Shown piece by piece: positions 18,182 through 27,596 of a stretch of DNA of 43,745 nt. A program made the position numbers and the translations under genes. The first letter of the stretch is position 1; every line of letters begins with the position of its first letter. The notes below the pieces were generated by a model that was not told the DNA's origin, searched no databases, and saw nothing but the letters and a program-made list of their open reading frames with translations. This DNA comes from Vibrio variabilis. Lineage in GTDB: Bacteria > Pseudomonadota > Gammaproteobacteria > Enterobacterales > Vibrionaceae. The DNA lies in the NCBI RefSeq assembly GCF_003263785.1, contig NZ_JYJK01000127.1:1-43745 (forward strand), in the 5' to 3' direction.

Positions 18182-18657
18182 GATTCCACCTTAAAGTGAC
18201 CTGACTTACCGCCGGTTTTTTCTAGTAATCGAACGCTGTCGATCACCATGTCTTTTTGTACGGCTTTGCACATGTCGTAAATCGTCAACGCCGCGACAGA
18301 AGCTGCAGTCAGCGCTTCCATTTCTACACCCGTTTTACCCGCTAGCTTACACACGGATTCGATGCGTACTTTGTTTTCACTTTCCAGCGCCTCTAGCTGC
18401 ACTTCAACTTTTGAAAGCAACAGCGGATGACATAGCGGGATCAGATCCCACGTTTTCTTCGCAGCTTGAATACCTGCAATACGTGCGGTAGCAAACACAT
18501 CCCCTTTGTGATGGTTGCCCGAGGTAATCATTTTCAGCGTTTCCGGTGCCATATGCACAAACGCTTCTGCACGCGCTTCCCGAACGGTCTCTGCCTTGGC
18601 TGAGACGTCAACCATATTGGCCTCGCCCGATGCATTAATATGTGTAAATTCCGACAT
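18178..18657 (-). CDS. moaC: Cyclic pyranopterin monophosphate synthase
   Basis: MoaC, 159 residues, converts the MoaA product 3',8-cyclo-7,8-dihydro-GTP to cyclic pyranopterin monophosphate. Conserved parts are FTHINASGEANMVDVS, GNHHKGDVFATARIAGI, the active-site LIPLCHPLLLSKV and the GKTGVEMEALTAAS stretch. The length equals that of enteric MoaC. It lies 15 nt after moaB and overlaps moaD by 4 nt. Confidence 0.95.
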   Translation of the reverse strand: MSEFTHINASGEANMVDVSAKAETVREARAEAFVHMAPETLKMITSGNHHKGDVFATARIAGIQAAKKTWDLIPLCHPLLLSKVEVQLEALESENKVRIESVCKLAGKTGVEMEALTAASVAALTIYDMCKAVQKDMVIDSVRLLEKTGGKSGHFKVES

Positions 18658-18672
18658 GGCTAACCCCGACAG

Positions 18673-19185
18673 TTACTTAGTTAGGTGAGGCATGAAGTTA
18701 CAAGGGCGATGACTTGCATCGAGCTGCTGCTTAATGATTTTCGTCCAACCCGTGCGACACGCACCTGTTGAACCCGGCATCGCGAAAATCACTGTGTGAT
18801 TAGCAAAGCCCGCAATCGCACGTGACTGAATCGTCGAGGTACCAATCTCTTCGTAAGATACCGCACGGAATAGCTCACCGAAGCCTTCTACTTGCTTATC
18901 GAAAAGAGGTACCAATGCTTCTGGTGTGCTATCACGAGAGGTAAAACCTGTACCGCCAGTGATCATCACGGCTTGAACGTTTTCGTCAGCAATCCACTGT
19001 GAAACCACAGCGCGGATTTGGTAGATGTCATCGATAACGATTTTTTTGTCTGCCAGCGTGTGACCCGCTTCTTGCAGGTTTTCAACCAGGTAGCGACCTG
19101 ATGTGTCATTTTCTTCTGTACGTGTATCTGAAACGGTTAGCACTGCGATATTCGCAGGCACAAATTTGCTCTCTGCGTGACCCAT
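18673..19185 (-). CDS. moaB: Molybdenum cofactor biosynthesis protein B
   Basis: MoaB/MogA-fold protein of 170 residues, thought to adenylylate molybdopterin or act as a paralogue of MogA. Signature segments are IAVLTVSDTRTEENDTSG, the substrate-binding ITGGTGFTSRD, and FAMPGSTGACRTGWTKI. A GTG nine bases further upstream is in frame, but the ATG at 19185 has AGGG at proper distance and gives the standard N-terminus. It lies 47 nt after moaA. Confidence 0.92.
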   Translation of the reverse strand: MGHAESKFVPANIAVLTVSDTRTEENDTSGRYLVENLQEAGHTLADKKIVIDDIYQIRAVVSQWIADENVQAVMITGGTGFTSRDSTPEALVPLFDKQVEGFGELFRAVSYEEIGTSTIQSRAIAGFANHTVIFAMPGSTGACRTGWTKIIKQQLDASHRPCNFMPHLTK

Positions 19186-19232
19186 GATTTTCACCCTATA
19201 AAAACTGTAAACATTAAAATCGGCGACGCGAA

Positions 19233-20222
19233 TTAGCCGCCGATGGATGCCAAGTGTGGCGTCATTCCTGAATTGCCATCATGTAGGAAGTGACTGACCG
19301 ACTTGGTCTGTAATTGTGCTTGAATGCGCTCGATTAGCGCCTGCTCCTGCGCGTCTTCTTGCAGTAAGTCTCGCAACTCTACACCATGCTCGCCAAACAA
19401 GCATAAGTGCAGCTTACCCATTGCTGAGACACGCAAGCGGTTGCAACTTTCGCAGAAGTTTTTCTCGTATGGCATGATCAAGCCAATCTCACCTTTATAG
19501 TCAGCGTGCACGAATACTTGAGCCGGGCCGTCGTTGTTTTGACGCGCTTTCAGTATCCAGCCGTTAGCGATGAGTTGATTGCGAATGTCCACGCCTGAGA
19601 CATGATGATTTTGAAACAGCTCGTCCATTTCCCCGGTTTGCATCAGCTCGATGAACCTAAGTTGAATAGGACGGTCTTTGATCCAGTTGAGGAACGACGG
19701 CAGCTCTTTAGCGTTGAGATCTTTCATCAACACCACATTGACTTTGACCTGCTTGTAGCCGATCTCAAACGCGCGGTCGATACCCGCCATCACCTCGGTA
19801 AATTTGTTCTCGCCGGTAATTTGGTGGAACATACGAGGATCAAGGCTATCAACGCTGACGTTAATATGAGTCAAACCCGCTTGCTGCCAGGTATCAACCT
19901 GTTTAGCCATACGATAACCGTTGGTCGTCGTAGCCACTTTGCTGATGCCGGGAGTATTGGCGACCGTTTCAATGATCTGAGGGAAGTCCTTCCTAAGACT
20001 AGGCTCACCACCAGTGATGCGCACCTTTGACGTGCCACAATCTGCAAACGCAGTGACAACACGCTTTATTTCAGGCAGCGTTAAAAAAGCTGGTCTTTTG
20101 TGACCAGGCGGTTTGTAGCCATCAGGGAGGCAATATGTACATCGGAAATTACAGACGTCTGTAACCGACAAGCGCAAGTAATAAAACTTGCGATGGAATT
20201 TATCTTCGAATTGTTGCGCCAC
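19233..20222 (-). CDS. moaA: GTP 3',8-cyclase (radical SAM)
   Basis: First enzyme of molybdenum cofactor synthesis, 329 residues, the same length as E. coli MoaA. The radical-SAM cluster motif CNFRCTYC is near residue 24, then RITGGEPSLRKD. The second, C-terminal [4Fe-4S] site is CESCNRLRV... LHLCLFGE, and the protein ends in the Gly-Gly tail ASIGG. I chose the GTG at 20222 (GAAAGG six bases upstream), which gives MAQQFEDKFHRKFYYLRLS; an upstream TTG in the same frame has no ribosome site. It is the first gene of moaABCDE, under a candidate Moco leader RNA. Confidence 0.95.
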   Translation of the reverse strand: MAQQFEDKFHRKFYYLRLSVTDVCNFRCTYCLPDGYKPPGHKRPAFLTLPEIKRVVTAFADCGTSKVRITGGEPSLRKDFPQIIETVANTPGISKVATTTNGYRMAKQVDTWQQAGLTHINVSVDSLDPRMFHQITGENKFTEVMAGIDRAFEIGYKQVKVNVVLMKDLNAKELPSFLNWIKDRPIQLRFIELMQTGEMDELFQNHHVSGVDIRNQLIANGWILKARQNNDGPAQVFVHADYKGEIGLIMPYEKNFCESCNRLRVSAMGKLHLCLFGEHGVELRDLLQEDAQEQALIERIQAQLQTKSVSHFLHDGNSGMTPHLASIGG

Positions 20223-20239
20223 GGAACACCTTTCCAAAC

Positions 20240-20300
20240 ACGGGAGGCGTGATCATTTCCAATCAAGCCCTTGTGACCTTTTGTCACTGGCTCAACACGC
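20240..20300 (-). ncRNA. Candidate Moco RNA motif (riboswitch-like leader of moaA)
   Basis: The minus-strand leader folds into an outer helix GCGTG/CACGC (20296-20300 with 20247-20251), a middle helix GAGCC/GGGCT and an inner hairpin GTGAC-AAAAG-GTCAC. It is followed immediately by CCTCCCGTG and the moaA ribosome site. Moco leader RNAs are established upstream of moaA in gammaproteobacteria, and I recall a conserved GCCTCCCG-like segment near the 3' end. I could not run a covariance model, so this rests on position, folding and that short match. Confidence 0.5.
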
Positions 20301-20544
20301 TTATCTTAATCGACATTACCAACAGGATGGGTGCGAAAAAGACTTAGCGTCGTGAGCTCGGAGTTATGGCAGTTAGCGACATGAGTCCCTAACAGCGTGC
20401 GAGTAAAATACTCAATAACGACAGGGTTTTCCAGCTTTGTCATCAAAAAACCTTATCTATTCGTCATTTTTATTATAGTTGAGTATCGCAAATGAACAAT
20501 TTACCCTATGTTACGACAACTAAGTAACACAAAAGTAGAATAAG

Positions 20545-21432
20545 ATGAGCAACTATTCATCAAAAAAAATTGTCGCGATTGGTGGCGGTCACGGCTTAGG
20601 GCGCATGTTGGCTGCGCTGAAAGATTTTGGCTCTAATGCCACAGGTATTGTCGCAACAACGGACAATGGCGGCTCCACCGGCCGTATTCGAGAGTGCCAA
20701 GGCGGCATTGCTTGGGGCGACACTCGCAACTGTATCAACCAGCTCATTACCGATCCGTCTATCGGTTCCATGATGTTTGAGTACCGTTTTAAAGGCACTG
20801 GCGACTTGAATGGTCACAACCTTGGCAACCTTATGCTTACCGCATTGGATAACCTATCCGTCCGCCCACTCGACGCAATAGAACTAATACGAGACTTACT
20901 TAAAGTCGATGTTAATATCATCCCAATGTCTGAGCACCCTTCTGATCTTAAAGCACTTTCGGTAGAAGGGAAATGGGTTACGGGTGAAACCTCCGTGGAT
21001 GAAATGGAGCAAGATCTACAGCGTCTTGATTTAGAACCTGTTGTACCTGCGACAAAAGAAGCGGTTGATGCGATTCTCGAGGCGGACTGTATTGTGCTTG
21101 GTCCTGGTAGTTTTCTAACCAGTATCATGCCACCGCTTTTGCTTGCTGAACTCAGCCAAGCCATTAGCAGTAATACCAAAGCCAAAGTGATGTTTGTTGA
21201 GAATCTATCACCCGAGTATGGCCCGGCTGGAAGAATGACGCTGGAGCAAAAACTGCAATGGTGCGAACGCGCTCTACATGGCCGAAAACTCGACGTCATT
21301 TTAGGTGAGCAGGCACACCCAGATATTTGTTCACGCTGGAACTGCATGACTCAGCCTCTGGCCTCACCCAATCGTGATTGGCGCCATGATAGGAATAAAC
21401 TCAAGCAAGCGATTGAGTCGCTACTGCAATAA
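20545..21432 (+). CDS. yvcK: YvcK/YbhK-family protein (gluconeogenesis factor family)
   Basis: Conserved protein of 295 residues in the YvcK/CofD-like Rossmann family, named YbhK in E. coli. In Bacillus it binds UDP-sugars and is needed for growth on gluconeogenic carbon and normal cell shape. Visible motifs are the nucleotide loop GGGHGLGRML (residues 13-22), TTDNGGSTGRIRE, GDTRNCI, NGHNLGNL and VLGPGSFLTSI. It is divergent from moaA, as in E. coli where ybhK lies between uvrB and moaA. It ends at a strong terminator and forms a single-gene unit. Confidence 0.92.
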   Translation: MSNYSSKKIVAIGGGHGLGRMLAALKDFGSNATGIVATTDNGGSTGRIRECQGGIAWGDTRNCINQLITDPSIGSMMFEYRFKGTGDLNGHNLGNLMLTALDNLSVRPLDAIELIRDLLKVDVNIIPMSEHPSDLKALSVEGKWVTGETSVDEMEQDLQRLDLEPVVPATKEAVDAILEADCIVLGPGSFLTSIMPPLLLAELSQAISSNTKAKVMFVENLSPEYGPAGRMTLEQKLQWCERALHGRKLDVILGEQAHPDICSRWNCMTQPLASPNRDWRHDRNKLKQAIESLLQ

Positions 21433-21462
21433 GTTCAAGACGATTCGCTGAATATTCCCAAC

Positions 21463-21506
21463 AAAAAGCCTCATACTCAGTCACTTAGACATAGTTGAGG
21501 CTTTTT
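21463..21506 (+). terminator. Terminator after yvcK
   Basis: AAAAAGCCTCA (21463-21473) pairs with TGAGGCTTTTT (21496-21506) and is followed by GTAT. The loop is 22 nt. Confidence 0.8.
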
Positions 21507-21654
21507 GTATACCAGGTAAGTATTCACTCACAGTTCCTCACTGCTATTCTGATAAAAACCCTACTTAGTTAACAATTGCTAACCAAGCAAATTGTTGCGC
21601 TGCCGTGAATGCATCACTCTAGCATTACAACAATCAAAATAGCGAAGTGCCGAC

Positions 21655-23256
21655 ATGAACCAGTACGTGAATGACCCATCCAATTATCAACTGTTGATCA
21701 AGAATCTCCTATTCTCCCCTGTTGCTTTTGATCCAGACCAAGAAATCATCTACGCCAACTACCGACGCCACAGCTACCAGACCTTCCATGATCGCGTAAG
21801 ACAGCTTGCCAACGCCCTAACTCATATGGGCGTTAAGAAAGGTGACACTGTCGCTGTCATGGATTATGACTCTCATCGTTATCTAGAGTGCTACTTCGCA
21901 ATTCCTATGATTGGCGCCAAGCTGCATATGATTAACGTTCGTCTCTCTCCAGAGCAAATTCTCTATACCATCGACCACGCAGAAGACGATGTACTGCTCA
22001 TCCATGAAGAGTTTTTACCACTCTTGGATCAAATCAAAGGACGCATCGACACCATCAATGATTACGTGGTACTTCGTGATGAAGGCGACTGTGAATATGA
22101 GCAGCGATTGGCGGCGCAACCGACCGAGTTTGACTTTCCTGACTTTGATGAAAATACCGTTGCTACTACCTTCTACACGACAGGTACAACAGGGATGCCA
22201 AAGGGGGTGTTCTTTACTCACCGTCAATTGGTGCTGCATACCCTAGGAATTCTAAGCTCCCTTGGCACCAATGCGGTTCAAGGCCGGCTGCATCAAGGCG
22301 ACATCTACATGCCTATTACGCCAATGTTTCATGTTCACGCTTGGGGTCTACCTTATATGGCCACCATGCTTGGCATCAAACAGGTCTATCCGGGTAAATA
22401 TATCCCAGACGTACTGCTTGGCCTTATTGAACAAGAAAAAGTGACCTTCTCACACTGCGTACCCACCATCTTGCACTTGCTGCTCAACTCACCTAAATCG
22501 TCCTCGGTGAATTTAGCTGGATGGAAAGTCGTTATTGGTGGCGCTGCATTGCCAAAAGCACTTTGTCAGGCTGCATTAGCGCGCAACATAGATGTCTTTG
22601 CTGGGTATGGCATGAGTGAGACCGGTCCAATCCTATCGATAGTGCAGCTCACCCCTGAGCACCTTGAACGTGACATGGACACTCAAGCAGAATACCGGGC
22701 GAAAACAGGTAAAAAAAGTCGCGATGGTCGACATTGAGATTGTCGATGAACAAATGGAGCCACTCGCGCACGATGGCGAAACCACAGGCGAAATTGTCGT
22801 GAGAGCTCCTTGGCTTACACCGAGCTACTACAAAGACAATAAGAACTCGAAGGCGTTGTGGCGAGGTGGTTACTTACATACAGGCGATGTCGCAACCATC
22901 GACCAAGAAGGATTTATCAAGATTACTGACCGCGTGAAAGATATGATTAAAATCTCAGGCGAATGGGTGAGCTCCCTTGAACTTGAGGACATTCTTCATC
23001 AACACAAAGCCGTATCTGAAGCTGCTGTGATTGGCATGCCGCACAATAAATGGGGCGAAGTTCCTCTGGCTCTGATCACCCTGAAACCCGATCAAACGGT
23101 GGCGGAAAAAGAGCTGTTAGGGTTTGCAAAAGGGTTTATCACCAAAGGCATCCTGCTAGAGAGGCGCTACTAATGAAGATTAAGTTTGTCGATGCCATTG
23201 CTAAGACCAGCGTTGGGAAAGTTGATAAGAAAGAGCTTAGAAAACTGTATCTATAA
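21655..23256 (+). CDS. AMP-forming fatty acyl-CoA ligase (two frameshifts in sequence)
   Basis: ANL-superfamily acyl-CoA synthetase of the medium/long-chain type, activating a free fatty acid through an acyl-AMP. The nucleotide loop is TFYTTGTTGMPKG, followed by the A5 motif GYGMSETGP, the A7/A8 stretch YLHTGDVATIDQEGFIKITD and the C-terminal catalytic lysine motif TSVGKVDKK. Break 1 is a run of seven A (22711-22717); removing one A restores KTGKKVAMVDIEIVDE. Break 2 is near 23152; adding one base restores GIPAREALLMKIKFVD. The joined product is 533 residues, normal length. It is a single-gene unit between yvcK and luxU, and chain-length preference cannot be read from sequence. Confidence 0.85.
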
Positions 23257-23267
23257 CGAGCGAGCAT

Positions 23268-23298
23268 AAAAAATGCAGCCTCTACCGCTGCATTTTTT
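23268..23298. terminator. Bidirectional terminator between acyl-CoA ligase and luxU
   Basis: AAAAAATGCAGC (23268-23279) pairs with GCTGCATTTTTT (23287-23298), with T tracts on both strands, between convergent genes. Confidence 0.88.
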
Positions 23299-23319
23299 AC
23301 ATTTGTCACCTTTGAAACA

Positions 23320-23670
23320 CTAGGCTTCTATCGTCTCAAGGTAGCTAACATAAGTGGTATGTGTGTTAGCAAGCAGTGCCAGCACTTGGTCTATCAGGGC
23401 TTGATCTTCCACGAGCGTGTTCTGCTTCGACTTGGCATCAATTTGGATCGCAAGCTGGCATAAAGGCTCAGCGCCAAAACTGGCGGCGCTGCTCTTGAGT
23501 GCATGGCATATTTCCGCTAGCAGCTCCATTTTGTCGCTCAGTGTGCCTTCACTAAGCTGACTTTGATACGTCACCAACTCACCAGTGAATATTCCCAATA
23601 AAATAGGAATATTGCTCTTGCCAATTTCGTTGGTAAGCTGCTCAACTCGGTCTTGATTCATAAACGTCAT
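23320..23670 (-). CDS. luxU: Quorum-sensing phosphorelay protein LuxU
   Basis: Histidine phosphotransfer protein, 116 residues, passing phosphate between hybrid autoinducer sensors (LuxN, LuxPQ, CqsS type) and LuxO. The phospho-acceptor is His56 in EICHALKSSAASFGA, the typical HPt motif. The ATG at 23670 overlaps the luxO stop as ATGA, which supports translational coupling. A second ATG three codons on (23661) is possible and gives a length nearer the 114 residues known in V. harveyi. Position immediately downstream of luxO makes the identification firm. Confidence 0.93.
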   Translation of the reverse strand: MTFMNQDRVEQLTNEIGKSNIPILLGIFTGELVTYQSQLSEGTLSDKMELLAEICHALKSSAASFGAEPLCQLAIQIDAKSKQNTLVEDQALIDQVLALLANTHTTYVSYLETIEA

Positions 23671-25066
23671 GCTTTGCTCTCACTCGCATTCCATGCTTGG
23701 ATTTTTCTATAAATAGTCGATGGACTTACGTCCAGATACTTTGCGGCCTGTGGGATATTGCCATCACAAGCCTCAATAGCCTGCTCAATGGTGCGTCGCT
23801 CAGTTTGCCATAGCGGCACAATATCTTGTGGGCCAAATGACGAGACCGCTACCGATGATACGGTTGGTTTCACGACGACCAATGGCTCATTTAGAGGTGG
23901 CGGCAACATATCCAACGTGATCTCTTTGCCGTGGTTAAGTACCACGACATTACGCAGCACATTTTGCAATTGACGCACGTTACCCGGCCACTCGTAGTGG
24001 ATGAAGCGTTCAATCACATCTTGAGAAAAGCGCACAAAGCTCTTCCCTTCCTCATGCGACATGAAGCCCAACAACGAGTAGGCAATTTCGATCACGTCTT
24101 CTTCACGATCACGAAGCGGCGGCAGGTGCAATGGGATCACATACAAACGGTAGTACAAGTCTTCCCTAAACCGCCCTTCTTGCACCTCTTTCCAAGGGTC
24201 GCGGTTGGTCGCACACACAAAGCGCACGTCCACTTTCTTCATACGTGAAGAGCCCACTTTTTGGAAAGTACCGGTTTGGATAAAGCGCAGCAATTTGGTT
24301 TGCAGTTCGAGATCCATCTCGCACAGCTCATCAAGAAACAGTGTGCCGCCATCGGCAAGCTCAGCCGCACCTTGTCTATCAACCGCAGCGCCAGTAAAAG
24401 CGCCTTTAACGTGACCAAACAGCTCACTTTCGATCAGATCTTTAGGGATCGCCGCACAGTTAATTGCGATAAATGGCTTGTCACCCCGCTTACTCGCAGC
24501 GTGTATGGCTTCGGCACATACCTCTTTACCGGTACCACTCTCACCGGTAATAAAAATACTGGCTTTACTGGATGCGGCGGAGTCGATAGTGCGATAGACA
24601 GCTTGCATTGGCTGACTACTGCCGATAAAGCTTGATAGCTTGGGCTACCCGTATCGTTGATTTCATCGCGCAGTTTAGAAGCTTTGCGGATCGCATTGGT
24701 TACGGTTACGCGCAGACGGTCAGCCTCGCAAGGCTTAATTAGAAAGTCTTGGGCACCGTGTTGCATCGCGTCGACCGCGATATCAATAGAGCCGTGCGCT
24801 GTCATAAAGATGATAGGCACGTCTGGATGAGATTGTTTTACTGCGTCCAAAACATCCATCCCCGTCATATCGGGAAGACGCAGATCAAGAAGTATCAGAT
24901 CGGGTGTCCGATGCTGTAAGCTTTTAATCGCATCACGGCCATTGCCAACGATATTGATATCGATCCCCAACGGAGAAAGATATGAGCGATACAAAGCCGC
25001 AACGGAGGCCGTATCTTCTACCATCAGTAGGTAGCGAGACTTCGGCTCGTCGAATAGAGGTTGCAT
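23667..25066 (-). CDS. luxO: Quorum-sensing sigma-54 activator LuxO (frameshift in sequence)
   Basis: NtrC-type response regulator which, when phosphorylated at low cell density, activates Qrr small RNAs. The receiver has the phospho-acceptor Asp61 in LILLDLRLPDM (Asp47 if counted from the internal Met15 start). The AAA+ domain has Walker A GESGTGKE and the sigma-54 contact loop GAFTGA, and a Fis-type helix-turn-helix ends the protein (GNIPQAAKYLDVSPSTIYRK). The frame slips near 24631: one frame reads SPSYQALSAVV, while one added base gives SYQGFIGSSQPMQAVYRT, the linker seen in other LuxO proteins. The corrected length is 466 residues. If the frameshift were real, the cell would be locked in the high-density state. 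Confidence 0.92.
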
Positions 25067-25177
25067 AAATCCTAGCTAACTGTTGTTTTATTATGTTTGC
25101 TTTATTTGGTTACTCTATAAGCATATTCGCATTTTGCAATTATTGAGTAAGAAAAACCATTTTTATTTTACTGCTTA

Positions 25178-25211
25178 AAGCTTGAGCAGCCTACCAGACT
25201 GCTCAAAGCTT
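25178..25211 (-). terminator. Hairpin after uvrB
   Basis: TTGAGCAG/CTGCTCAA forms an 8-bp stem extended by AAGCTT on both sides with one bulged base, directly after the uvrB stop. The tail (TTTAAGCAGTAAAAT) is only weakly T-rich. The remaining 110 bp up to luxO is AT-rich with nothing else recognisable. Confidence 0.55.
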
Positions 25212-25212
25212 G

Positions 25213-27243
25213 TTAACTATTAGCGATGAAGTGTTGTCTAAGTTTTTCTATTTCATCACGTTTTTCTGCAGCCAGCTCAAATTCTAAGTTCTGAGCGTGC
25301 TGATACATTTCCCCTTCGAGCTTGAGAATTTGTTTTTCGAGATCTTGTGAGGACAGCGCCACATAAGCTTGTGAAGGCTCGGCGACCTTGGAAAGTGGTA
25401 CCTGTTTGCCTTTTTTCGGCTTACCACCTTTGACCACTCCACCAATTTCCATGATGTCTTTGATGTTGCGTTTGAGCGCAGTGGGTACCAGCCCCATTTT
25501 TTCATTGTAAGCCTGCTGCTTTTCACGGCGACGAGAGGTCTCATCGATGGCTTTTTGCATCGACTTAGTGATACGGTCACCATATAGAATCGCTTTGCCT
25601 TTGATATTACGTGCGGCACGGCCGATGGTCTGAATTAAAGAGCGTTCTGAGCGCAGGAAACCTTCCTTATCAGCATCAAGGATCGCCACCAGCGACACCT
25701 CCGGCATATCCAAACCCTCTCGAAGCAAGTTAATCCCTACCAGCACATCAAACTCACCTAAACGTAAATCGCGAATGATCTCGGTACGTTCAACGGTATC
25801 GATGTCTGAGTGTAAATAGCGTACTTTCACGCCGTGCTCATTGAGGTATTCCGTCAAATCCTCCGCCATACGTTTGGTAAGCGTCGTCACCAGCACACGC
25901 TCATCAATTGCGGCGCGAGCTTTAGCTTCGGAGAGCAAATCATCCACCTGAGTCGCAACAGGACGCACCTCAATCTCTGGATCCAAGAGACCTGTTGGGC
26001 GCACCACCTGATCGGCGACATCACCGTTCGACTTCTCGAGCTCATAAGCACTTGGTGTCGCCGAAACAAAGATAGTTTGCGGCGAAATCATCTCAAATTC
26101 TTCAAACTTCATCGGACGATTGTCCAAAGCCGAAGGCAAACGGAAACCAAACTCCACCAGCGTCTCTTTTCGAGAGCGGTCACCTTTATACATGGCGCCA
26201 ATTTGTGGCACGGTCACGTGTGACTCATCAATAATGAGCAACCCGTCTGCTGGCAAGTAATCGAATAGTGTCGGAGGCGGCTCACCTTCTTTGCGACCAC
26301 TCAAGTAACGGGAGTAGTTCTCGATGCCTGAACAAAAGCCAAGTTCGTTCATCATCTCAATATCAAACTGAGTACGCTGAGTAATGCGCTGCTCTTCAAG
26401 GAGTTTATTATTGTCCTTCAGATAGGTCGCTCGGCTAGTGAGCTCTTTTTTGATCTCTTCAATCGCATCCAAGATACGTTCTCGCGGCGTAACATAGTGC
26501 GTTTTAGGGTAGATGGTGTAGCGCGCGATATCGCGCTGGGTAATCACACCCGTCAACGGATCGAAAAGACTAATGCAATCAATCTCGTCATCGAACATTT
26601 CAAGGCGTACCGCTTCTTGATCAGATTCTGCGGGGAAGATATCGATAACTTCACCACGCACGCGAAATTGGCCACGTTCAAACGCGACATCGTTGCGAGA
26701 ATATTGAAGCTCCGCAAGTCGAAGTAAGATATCACGCTGGTCGATCACCGCACCGCGTGTCACGTGAAGCATCATTTTCAAATACGAATCGGGATCGCCT
26801 AGACCATAAATGGCCGACACCGACGCGACGATAATCGCATCTTTGCGCTCAAGCAGTGCTTTGGTGGCCGACAAACGCATTTGCTCGATGTGAGCGTTCA
26901 CTGACGCGTCTTTTTCAATAAACGTGTCGGTGGTCGGTACATACGCCTCTGGCTGATAGTAGTCATAGTAAGAAACGAAGTACTCAACCGCATTGTTCGG
27001 GAAAAAGGCTTTCATCTCACCATAAAGCTGTGCGGCGAGGGTTTTGTTTGGTGCCAATAAAATAGCGGGTCTTTGCGCCTCGGCAATCACGTTTGCTAAC
27101 GTGAAGGTTTTACCGGATCCGGTTACCCCGAGCAACGTTTGGTGGGCGAGACCTGAATCCAAGCCGTCGACTAACTGCGCAATTGCGGTAGGTTGGTCTC
27201 CTGACGGTTTGTAATCAGAAACCAATTCAAAGTGTTTTGCCAT
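25213..27243 (-). CDS. uvrB: UvrABC excision nuclease subunit B
   Basis: Complete UvrB, 676 residues, the damage-verifying helicase-like subunit of nucleotide excision repair. Walker A is GVTGSGKTFT near residue 39, the beta-hairpin reads YYDYYQPEAYVP near 93, and the Walker B-like DESH is near 337. Helicase motifs V/VI are in NLLREGLDMPEVSL and QTIGRAARN. The C-terminal UvrC-binding helices (LEKQILKLEGEMYQHAQNLE) are present. It starts at ATG 27243 after a short AT-rich leader. I found no clear LexA box (CTGT-N8-ACAG) in the 487 bp upstream, which is unusual for an SOS gene. Confidence 0.97.
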   Translation of the reverse strand: MAKHFELVSDYKPSGDQPTAIAQLVDGLDSGLAHQTLLGVTGSGKTFTLANVIAEAQRPAILLAPNKTLAAQLYGEMKAFFPNNAVEYFVSYYDYYQPEAYVPTTDTFIEKDASVNAHIEQMRLSATKALLERKDAIIVASVSAIYGLGDPDSYLKMMLHVTRGAVIDQRDILLRLAELQYSRNDVAFERGQFRVRGEVIDIFPAESDQEAVRLEMFDDEIDCISLFDPLTGVITQRDIARYTIYPKTHYVTPRERILDAIEEIKKELTSRATYLKDNNKLLEEQRITQRTQFDIEMMNELGFCSGIENYSRYLSGRKEGEPPPTLFDYLPADGLLIIDESHVTVPQIGAMYKGDRSRKETLVEFGFRLPSALDNRPMKFEEFEMISPQTIFVSATPSAYELEKSNGDVADQVVRPTGLLDPEIEVRPVATQVDDLLSEAKARAAIDERVLVTTLTKRMAEDLTEYLNEHGVKVRYLHSDIDTVERTEIIRDLRLGEFDVLVGINLLREGLDMPEVSLVAILDADKEGFLRSERSLIQTIGRAARNIKGKAILYGDRITKSMQKAIDETSRRREKQQAYNEKMGLVPTALKRNIKDIMEIGGVVKGGKPKKGKQVPLSKVAEPSQAYVALSSQDLEKQILKLEGEMYQHAQNLEFELAAEKRDEIEKLRQHFIANS

Positions 27244-27508
27244 CTATTTATGTCCCTTATCTGCAACCCTACTATTTGAGCGCTAGCGCTATCAATTTGC
27301 AACCTAAAGCTCGCCTTTATACGCGCAATTTGCTATTGTGTGCACCCAAGCAAAACCCACGTCTAAACCAAGCGTTTCAAACCATCCACGGTTTTTCCCC
27401 AATCAATCCTAGCTTAGCTGTTAATAACAATATTCTCATTTTTGACACGCCCAACCTTAGTTTTGTAAATTAATTATATTTCAACAACATAACTGACAAC
27501 TCATTCAG

Positions 27509-27596
27509 TTATTCACACCCCATCAAATGAGTAATTACTCAAACCAACATTCTCTACCGCACAATTAACACATTTATCCACAATTTTGGTGGATAA
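27509..27596. promoter_or_regulatory. Cluster of DnaA boxes upstream of uvrB
   Basis: The 487-bp gap between uvrB and tRNA-Asn (27244-27730) is AT-rich and has no convincing gene. It contains TTATTCACA (27509-27517, plus), TTATCCACA (27574-27582, plus) and, facing the latter five bases away, GGTGGATAA (27588-27596), which is TTATCCACC on the minus strand. The first two match the TTATNCACA consensus perfectly. The facing pair also makes an 8-bp hairpin. Elsewhere in the gap are a 12-bp palindrome AGCGCTAGCGCT (about 27280-27291) and CCTTAT/ATAAGG (about 27607-27623). Confidence 0.5.

Noticed and set aside
25067..25212. qrr small RNA gene between luxO and uvrB
   Set aside because: Only 146 bp remain, part is the uvrB hairpin, and neither a -24/-12 promoter nor the conserved Qrr core could be seen.
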